This document shows, in pieces, positions 57,035-61,939 of a DNA stretch of 61,939 bases. The stretch comes from Planctomycetota bacterium (lineage in GTDB: Bacteria > Planctomycetota > Planctomycetia > Pirellulales > Pirellulaceae): positions 1-61,939 of the forward strand of contig CAUJHS010000114.1 in NCBI GenBank assembly GCA_963204915.1, read 5' to 3'. Positions within the stretch are counted from its first letter, which is position 1, and each line of letters starts with the position of its first letter. The translations under genes were made by a program, and so were the position numbers. The notes beneath the pieces were generated by a model. The model was not told the DNA's origin, made no database searches, and was given only the letters and a program-made list of their open reading frames with translations.

Positions 57035-57369
57035 TAGCCTTTCAGGTCTTCCGCCCGATCGACGTCAATGGTGGTGTGGTTGTTGTAAAAATTGAGCGCA
57101 ATGGCCAATGCAACGGCCGCTTCGGCGGCAGCCAACACGATCACGAACACAGCGATAAGCTGCCCGTCCAGTCCCAAATGATGCTCGCGCAGGAACGGGC
57201 TGCCAAAAGCGATGAAGTTCACATTGGCGCCATTGAGCACCAACTCGACTCCCATGAGGACGCCCAAAATGTTTCGCTTGGTGGCCATGCACACGGCGCC
57301 CGTCACGAACAGCACCGCCCCGACGACCAAGTAATGCGAAACCGTGATTTGCGCCACCAACGGAACCAT
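57034..57369 (-). CDS. nuoK: NADH-quinone oxidoreductase subunit K
   Basis: 111 residues from ATG 57369, with GGAG seven bases upstream; the frame is open five codons further. Three membrane helices with conserved Glu in the second (GVELVLNGANVNF) and the pair AEAAVALAIALNFYNN. This is the usual MrpC-like subunit of the proton path. The TAATG junction with nuoL implies coupled translation. Confidence 0.95.
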   Translation of the reverse strand: MVPLVAQITVSHYLVVGAVLFVTGAVCMATKRNILGVLMGVELVLNGANVNFIAFGSPFLREHHLGLDGQLIAVFVIVLAAAEAAVALAIALNFYNNHTTIDVDRAEDLKG

Positions 57370-57401
57370 GGACGACTCCACCAAAAATAAAACGCTTGCA
57401 G

Positions 57402-58022
57402 TTACCGACGCATCTCGGCGGCGCGCGCCAGCGACGTGACGCGCTTCGAGCGGGCCAGGTACGCCGCTCCAATCAACACGACGAGCAAATGCACCGAGAC
57501 GATTTCAAACAACAGCAAGTAACCCGACATGCCTTGACGCAACACGGGGTCGGCTTCTTCGGCCTGATCGGGACGAATACCTAACAAACCGAGACCCAGC
57601 CGCGTGGCTGTTTGGGTTTCAATTGCCGATACAGCGCTCAAGTCCGCACGCGGCGCGGTCCAGTCATCAATACTAAAAGCGGTTTGGACCAACAAAACGA
57701 GCAGCGCGCCGCCCACGATCGCGGCCATCACCCATTCGCCGCCACGCGTTTTCATGGAGATGAAGCGCTCTTGCGCGGTCAACATCACGCCGAAAACAAG
57801 CAGTACGAGCGTGCCGCCGACGTAAATCATCAACTGCATCACGCCCAGAAACTCGGCGCCCGCCAAAATAAACAAACCGGCCGAAGCGCCGAGCGAAATA
57901 ATCAAATAAAACGCCATGCGCACGATATTGGTGGCGAACAACACCGCCAAAGCGAAAACGCACGTTACCGTGGCGAACAAGTAGAAAAAGAAGGAGTGCC
58001 AGTCAGTGATCGAGGGAATCAT
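57402..58022 (-). CDS. nuoJ: NADH-quinone oxidoreductase subunit J
   Basis: 206 residues, five membrane helices (FYLFATVTCVFALAVLFATNIVRMAFYLIISL at the start, then GVMQLMIYVGGTLVLLVFGVML). The conserved Tyr and Gly of the third helix are in the latter. The start ATG overlaps the end of nuoH (ATGA). Normally nuoI would lie between nuoH and nuoJ, but there is none here. Confidence 0.95.
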   Translation of the reverse strand: MIPSITDWHSFFFYLFATVTCVFALAVLFATNIVRMAFYLIISLGASAGLFILAGAEFLGVMQLMIYVGGTLVLLVFGVMLTAQERFISMKTRGGEWVMAAIVGGALLVLLVQTAFSIDDWTAPRADLSAVSAIETQTATRLGLGLLGIRPDQAEEADPVLRQGMSGYLLLFEIVSVHLLVVLIGAAYLARSKRVTSLARAAEMRR

Positions 58023-59359
58023 CGCACGCCTCCTTCCGCCCGCTCAACAAGCAAACGCGACGAGACCCCAAGGGCGCCTAATCGAACCTGATCTCTGGGC
58101 GATGACGCCGCCTCACCAGAACGATTTGTGACGCCAGTTCGGACTGGCGGCGACTCCCGCTCGATTTGAAGCACCCAGGGTTCTCGCACTTCGCTGCGAT
58201 GAGCGAACGGCTTCGCCCAACCGTTGAGATGAATGTCGTTAATAAACCACCAAGGATAGTACAACTGCCACAGCACCACCCCGATAAAGCAAATGGCCGC
58301 CAACGGCACGCAATACTTCAAGCAGGTCGTCATCACCTGGTCGATGCGCAGCCGCGGCAATGTCCATCGAGCCCACATCATGAGCGTGACGCCAAGCACG
58401 GCCTTAAACACGAAGTTCAACGCGCCGAACAAGTTCGCAATCTGCAAGAGATACCAGTTCTCCGAGTTCGCCCAACCGAGCCAATGGAAAATCGGGATCG
58501 GACCGTTCCAGCCGCCAAAGAACAAAATGGCCGCCAGTCCGCTCACCGCGAACATCGAGCCGTATTCGGCCATGAAGAAAAAGCTCCAACGCAGGCCCGA
58601 ATACTCGGTGTGAAAACCGGCCACCAACTCGCTTTCCGCCTCAGCCAAATCAAACGGCGCGCGGTTCACACTGGCCGTGGCGCAGGTGAAATACACGAAA
58701 AACACGCAAAACGTAAACGGATCATGAAATAACAGCCAGTTCGTAAACAAACCGGCCTGCATGTTTCCAATCGTAATTAAATTCATCGTGCCACAGATGA
58801 GCACGGGAATGACCACACACAAACCAAGCGGCACTTCGTAACTGACCACTTGGGCGGCTTCGCGCATGGCGCCAAAGAGCGACCACTTGGAGCCCGAGGA
58901 GTACCCGGCCAGGATTACGCCGAACACCTCAATGCCCATGACGGCGAGGATAAAAAACACCGCCACGTTGACATCCCACGCCACCCAGCCATTGGAAAAC
59001 GGCAAGGCCAAATACGCGGCAAAGCTGGCCGCAAAGCTCACGTAAGGCGCTGCGCGAAACAACAGCGGATCCGCGTTTTCCGGAGTAAGATCTTCTTTCG
59101 TTAACAGCTTCAGGCCGTCGGCCAACGTTTGCAACCAACCAAACCGTCCGCCGACGCGCGTCGGACCAAGACGATCCTGAATGCGGCCCGAAACCTTTCG
59201 CTCTAACCAAATGAAGAACAGCGCGCCAACCGCCACGACGTTGAGCAGAATGACGCACTGAATGAGCGCGGCAACGACATACCCAAGCCAGTAGTTCTCG
59301 GGCAGGTCGGCCCAAAAGGCCAACGGATCAATCAAGTAGTTGTTAAAAAACTGACCCAC
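58019..59359 (-). CDS. nuoH: NADH-quinone oxidoreductase subunit H with unusual C-terminal tail
   Basis: 446 residues from a GTG. Eight or nine membrane helices, including the quinone-site motif PFDLAEAESELVAGFHTEYSG and LLNVVAVGALFFIWLERKVSGRIQDRLGPTRVGG-like strings. First gene of the nuo run here. About 60 extra residues at the C-terminus (from RSEVREPWVLQIERESPPV on) have no counterpart in E. coli NuoH. They are rich in Arg, Ser and Glu, and their DNA carries a perfect hairpin at 58132-58149. This tail could come from insertion of a repeat element in frame. Confidence 0.93.
   Translation of the reverse strand: MGQFFNNYLIDPLAFWADLPENYWLGYVVAALIQCVILLNVVAVGALFFIWLERKVSGRIQDRLGPTRVGGRFGWLQTLADGLKLLTKEDLTPENADPLLFRAAPYVSFAASFAAYLALPFSNGWVAWDVNVAVFFILAVMGIEVFGVILAGYSSGSKWSLFGAMREAAQVVSYEVPLGLCVVIPVLICGTMNLITIGNMQAGLFTNWLLFHDPFTFCVFFVYFTCATASVNRAPFDLAEAESELVAGFHTEYSGLRWSFFFMAEYGSMFAVSGLAAILFFGGWNGPIPIFHWLGWANSENWYLLQIANLFGALNFVFKAVLGVTLMMWARWTLPRLRIDQVMTTCLKYCVPLAAICFIGVVLWQLYYPWWFINDIHLNGWAKPFAHRSEVREPWVLQIERESPPVRTGVTNRSGEAASSPRDQVRLGALGVSSRLLVERAEGGVR
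58132..58149. repeat. Hairpin inside the nuoH C-terminal tail
   Basis: CGCCAGT, loop TCGG, ACTGGCG: seven base pairs, no mismatch, inside the part of nuoH that lacks family similarity. Confidence 0.75.
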
Positions 59360-59900
59360 GGCTCGAAGCCTTTCACATGGCTCGCAGTCGGGAAACTGGG
59401 GCGGCCGACGGCCCCAGGGGGGCGCCAGAAGTTTGTGAAATATGGCACAAAGTTCCCGGTGTGTACATCCCCCCGAACGACAAAAAACGCCCCTTGAAAA
59501 ACTGCGAATTTAGGTAGGAAAAACCCACGCGACCACGCACCCATCGTGGAGCCGTCGCGGCGCTTGGCGTCACAATTCTGACGTGGGATCGTGCCTGCGG
59601 TCGTGCCTTGACTGAGGCGCCCCATGCTTACGTCCTACGCAAAGAGCCTTGTTGACGCGGCCTCGCAAATTTTCTCAAAAACCAATGAATCCTCATTGAA
59701 AGCCGTCGGTTAGTCGGTACAACGATGATGTTTGCGAAACATCGGTCCGCGATTTGCCAAAAGGGGTCCGAAAAAACGTTGCGCTGCAGGCCGTGAATCG
59801 TCCGGCGGGCGCAGCGCGGTCTGGCCCACCTTGAATGCGGTGTGCGTCGTTCGCATGCTTCTCGATCCTGTTTCCTCGTTACGGCGAAAGGAAAGCAAAC
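59360..59900. other. 541-base divergent region between nuoH and glnA
   Basis: No gene recognised. It must contain the promoters of both the nuo run and glnA, but none matches a clear sigma70 or sigma54 consensus by eye. A perfect dyad GATGTTT-GCG-AAACATC lies at 59727-59743, which could be an operator for glnA. Confidence 0.55.
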
Positions 59901-61325
59901 GTGGCGGAAATCAAGACTCCTCACGATGTGTTGAAACTCGGGCGCGAAGCCGGAGCCAAAGCGGTAGACTTCCGCTTTATGGACTTCCCCGGTTTGTGGC
60001 AGCACACCACCATTCCCTTTACACGACTCAAAGAGGACACGTTCGAGGAAGGCCAAGGGTTCGACGGCTCCAGCATTCGCGGTTGGCAAGCCATCAACGA
60101 GAGCGACATGCTCTTGATTCCCGATCCCACCACCGCCTTCATGGACCCGTTCGCGCAAATTCCCACGCTGGTGTTGATTTGCGATATCCAAGACCCCGTG
60201 ACGGGCGAGGATTACTCGCGCGATCCCCGCAACGTGGCGCGCAAGGCGGTCAATTACCTGCGCAGCACCGGCATTGCCGACACCGCGTTCTTCGGTCCCG
60301 AGGCCGAGTTTTTCATCTTTGACGATGTGCGGTTCGATCAACGCAACCACGAAGCGTACTACTACATCGACAGCAACGAGGCCGAATGGAATCGCGGCCG
60401 TGTCGAGAAGCCCAACCTGGGCCACAAAATCCGCCACAAGGAAGGCTACTTCCCGTGCCCGCCGGCCGATCAGTTAATGGACCTGCGGAACGAGATGATG
60501 ATCACGATGATGGAATGCGGCATGGATGTCGAAACGCAGCACCACGAGGTCGGCACCGCCGGTCAGGCCGAAATCGACTTACGTTTTGCCGAACTGGTTC
60601 GCATGGCCGACCAATTGGTCATGTACAAATACATTGTCAAAAACGTAGCCCGCAAGTACGGCAAGACCGTCACGTTCATGCCCAAGCCGATCTTTGGGGA
60701 CAACGGCTCCGGCATGCACACGCACTTCTCGTTGTGGAAGGAAGGCGAACCGCTCTTTGCTGGCGGGGGGTACGCTGGGCTTTCCGAGATGGCGTTGTAC
60801 GCCATCGGCGGAATTCTCAAGCATGCCCCGTCGATCATTGCGTTCTCCAATCCGACCACGAACAGCTATCGCCGCCTCGTGCCCGGCTACGAAGCTCCGG
60901 TCAACCTGGCGTATTCGCAACGCAACCGCTCGGCGGCGTGCCGCATTCCCATGTACAGCCCCAGCCCCAAGAGCAAACGGATCGAGTTCCGCTGCCCTGA
61001 CCCGAGTTGCAACCCGTACTTCGTTTTTTCTGCCCTGATGATGGCCGGCATCGACGGCATTCAAAACAAAATCCATCCCGGTGAGCCGCTGGACAAAGAC
61101 ATTTACGACTTGCCCGCCGAAGAAGCGCTCTTGGTGCAAAAGACGCCAGGTTCGCTCGAAGAAGCCCTCAACGCACTGGAGTCTAGCCACGACTTCCTGC
61201 TCAAGGGCGACGTGTTTACCGAGGACGTGATTAGCACCTGGATCAGCTACAAACGCAAACGCGAAGTGGACCCCATTCGCCTACGTCCGCACCCCTATGA
61301 GTTCTGCCTCTATTACGACGTATAA
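59901..61325 (+). CDS. glnA: Glutamine synthetase, type I
   Basis: 474 residues from GTG 59901, with AAAGGA eight bases upstream; the frame is open 22 codons further. Catalyses ATP-dependent addition of ammonium to glutamate. Motifs: [56 protein letters not shown]. The adenylylation site is conserved: Tyr402 in DIYDLPAEE. This implies control by GlnE-type adenylylation if the enzyme is present. It stands alone, divergent from nuo, and ends at a strong terminator. Confidence 0.97.
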   Translation: MAEIKTPHDVLKLGREAGAKAVDFRFMDFPGLWQHTTIPFTRLKEDTFEEGQGFDGSSIRGWQAINESDMLLIPDPTTAFMDPFAQIPTLVLICDIQDPVTGEDYSRDPRNVARKAVNYLRSTGIADTAFFGPEAEFFIFDDVRFDQRNHEAYYYIDSNEAEWNRGRVEKPNLGHKIRHKEGYFPCPPADQLMDLRNEMMITMMECGMDVETQHHEVGTAGQAEIDLRFAELVRMADQLVMYKYIVKNVARKYGKTVTFMPKPIFGDNGSGMHTHFSLWKEGEPLFAGGGYAGLSEMALYAIGGILKHAPSIIAFSNPTTNSYRRLVPGYEAPVNLAYSQRNRSAACRIPMYSPSPKSKRIEFRCPDPSCNPYFVFSALMMAGIDGIQNKIHPGEPLDKDIYDLPAEEALLVQKTPGSLEEALNALESSHDFLLKGDVFTEDVISTWISYKRKREVDPIRLRPHPYEFCLYYDV

Positions 61326-61389
61326 GGTTGTCGGACGGAACTCCATCCGTTTCGGCGCCTTTTCACGTCGACGACCGGCATAACGAACA

Positions 61390-61424
61390 ACGGCCCGCTT
61401 CCCAACCAGGAACGGGCCGTTTTT
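61390..61424 (+). terminator. Intrinsic terminator after glnA
   Basis: ACGGCCCG, C bulge, TTCC, loop CAACCA, GGAA, CGGGCCGT, then TTTTTC. Twelve base pairs, 65 bases after the glnA stop. Confidence 0.85.
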
Positions 61425-61478
61425 CGTGGCAACGCTATTTTAATCCGGCGGGAAATGCAGAACGTGCCACAGACTTAT

Positions 61479-61507
61479 TTGACGCAATATTCAATCATGT
61501 TTATTAT
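61479..61507 (+). promoter_or_regulatory. Rightward sigma70-type promoter
   Basis: TTGACG, 17 bases, TATTAT. Transcription would start near 61514 and run toward the right edge. No gene is recognised downstream in the window. Confidence 0.5.
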
Positions 61508-61530
61508 ACATGCGTACACATCAATGTCAA
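61503..61530 (-). promoter_or_regulatory. Leftward promoter with perfect consensus hexamers
   Basis: On the minus strand TTGACA (61530-61525), 16 bases, TATAAT (61508-61503). Both hexamers are exact. The -10 overlaps that of the rightward promoter. The transcript would run left from about 61496 toward the 3' end of glnA. Confidence 0.6.
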
Positions 61531-61547
61531 GAGTTCGCGTCGAACTC
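61531..61547. repeat. 17-base perfect dyad next to the opposed promoters
   Basis: GAGTTCG-CGT-CGAACTC. Abuts the -35 of the leftward promoter and lies about 18 bases after the rightward start. Possible operator. Confidence 0.6.
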
Positions 61548-61574
61548 TGGCGCATTCGCTTTAAACTTGCGCCA
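61548..61574. repeat. Inverted repeat TGGCGCA/TGCGCCA
   Basis: Seven base pairs with a 13-base loop, directly after the previous dyad. Confidence 0.45.
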
Positions 61575-61674
61575 AATCCATTTCGATGTCAATCGACGTA
61601 ATTCAAGACAAATCTGGGGCTTATCGCAACGCATTGCGGCAGGTTGTCATCGTAAGATTTTTGGAGATTCTTCG

Positions 61675-61698
61675 AATCGCCGAACGGCATCGGCGATT
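61675..61698. repeat. Hairpin AATCGCCGA/TCGGCGATT
   Basis: Nine perfect base pairs with a six-base loop ACGGCA. Confidence 0.6.
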
Positions 61699-61838
61699 TG
61701 CGAGATTGTGTGTCGGGAATTCTCATCGAAATCGGGCTACGCCAGAGGAGCGATGAGGCGGTTGATTAACCGTTAGAACGTGGTGTGTGTGAATCAATGC
61801 TAGTGCTTTGTGACGGCTAATACTTAGGGTTCACGACG

Positions 61839-61914
61839 GGGTGGCTGGCGGTGGAGTCTTCGACGCCCTAGCTGCATTCGCTGGGGCGTCGCTGCGCTCC
61901 GCCGCCAGCCACCC
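61839..61914. repeat. 76-base long hairpin, REP-like element
   Basis: An outer stem of 13 base pairs (GGGTGGCTGGCGG with CCGCCAGCCACCC), then GGAG with CTCC, then an inner stem of 12 pairs (CGACGCCCTAGC with GCTGGGGCGTCG, one G-U) and a seven-base loop. It resembles repetitive extragenic palindromes. Only one copy is in the window, so repetition elsewhere is inferred. Confidence 0.7.
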
Positions 61915-61939
61915 TTGAATCGTAACTCTAAAATCAAGC

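Larger units (their letters stand above)
61425..61838. other. Gene-free tail region with clustered dyads
   Basis: No convincing gene in 414 bases. A possible 88-codon frame (61510-61776) begins inside the promoter and has no ribosome site. The region holds opposed promoters and several inverted repeats listed separately. Confidence 0.6.

Noticed and set aside
59628-60437. A 269-codon open frame opposite the glnA start
   Set aside because: No ribosome site and it overlaps a clear glutamine synthetase.
61510-61776. An 88-codon open frame after glnA
   Set aside because: Its ATG lies just beside the -10 of a promoter, there is no ribosome site, and the product has no recognisable feature.

Overview
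The window looks like a piece of a planctomycete chromosome, probably of the Pirellulales type. This is inferred from gene content and protein style: a Ser/Thr kinase with a multi-pass membrane tail, CARDB/DUF11-like surface proteins, many secreted proteins of unknown function, a two-gene betaine-lipid module, and single-domain proteins known mainly from planctomycete genomes. It was not tested by database search. About 50 genes are supported. No rRNA, tRNA or CRISPR array is visible. The only mobile-element gene is a fragment at the left edge that resembles the start of an IS630-type transposase.

Layout. 1-9.8 kb, mostly minus strand: transposase N-terminus, a secreted M28 peptidase with PA and PDZ domains, a membrane coiled-coil protein, a purH / Cys-cluster protein / trpC run, a large CARDB-like surface protein with a 10-base homopolymer in its reading frame, and a small unknown. 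10-14.8 kb: btaA-btaB (betaine lipid synthesis), a Cys-repeat Tat-type lipoprotein, an endonuclease III-fold protein lacking the usual catalytic residues, DUF2617 and a Dabb-domain protein. 15-22.7 kb: YhfC-like membrane protease, acyltransferase, xerC, nhaA and two secreted proteins. 22.8-31 kb: TPR protein, DUF2752 and an alpha/beta hydrolase, a tartrate/D-malate dehydrogenase-type enzyme, queE, an orphan NarL-type response regulator, an HD phosphohydrolase and a zinc-ribbon membrane protein. 31-42.5 kb: XRE-type regulator, orphan solute-binding lipoprotein, uvsE, priA, a free-standing ANL C-terminal domain, the kinase and a vWA protein. 42.8-50.7 kb: a three-gene ABC exporter, a sialidase-like protein, a thioredoxin-fold protein, TatD and a helical protein. 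50.7-59.4 kb: nuoHJKLMN, the membrane arm of complex I, with no nuoI. 59.9-61.3 kb: glnA. 61.3-61.9 kb: a gene-free tail rich in dyads.

Several groups act together. BtaA and BtaB make a phosphorus-free betaine lipid from diacylglycerol. The ATPase, FtsX-type permease and HlyD-type adaptor form one exporter. The six nuo genes give the proton-pumping arm of NADH dehydrogenase, whose peripheral arm must be encoded elsewhere.

The items most worth following up are: opposed, overlapping promoters (one with perfect -35 and -10 hexamers) in the dyad-rich region after glnA; the orphan FAAL-like C-terminal domain; the Cys-x5-Cys lipoprotein; the endonuclease III-fold protein without catalytic residues; the Shine-Dalgarno sequence held in a hairpin loop at the left edge; and the homopolymer tract in the surface-protein gene.
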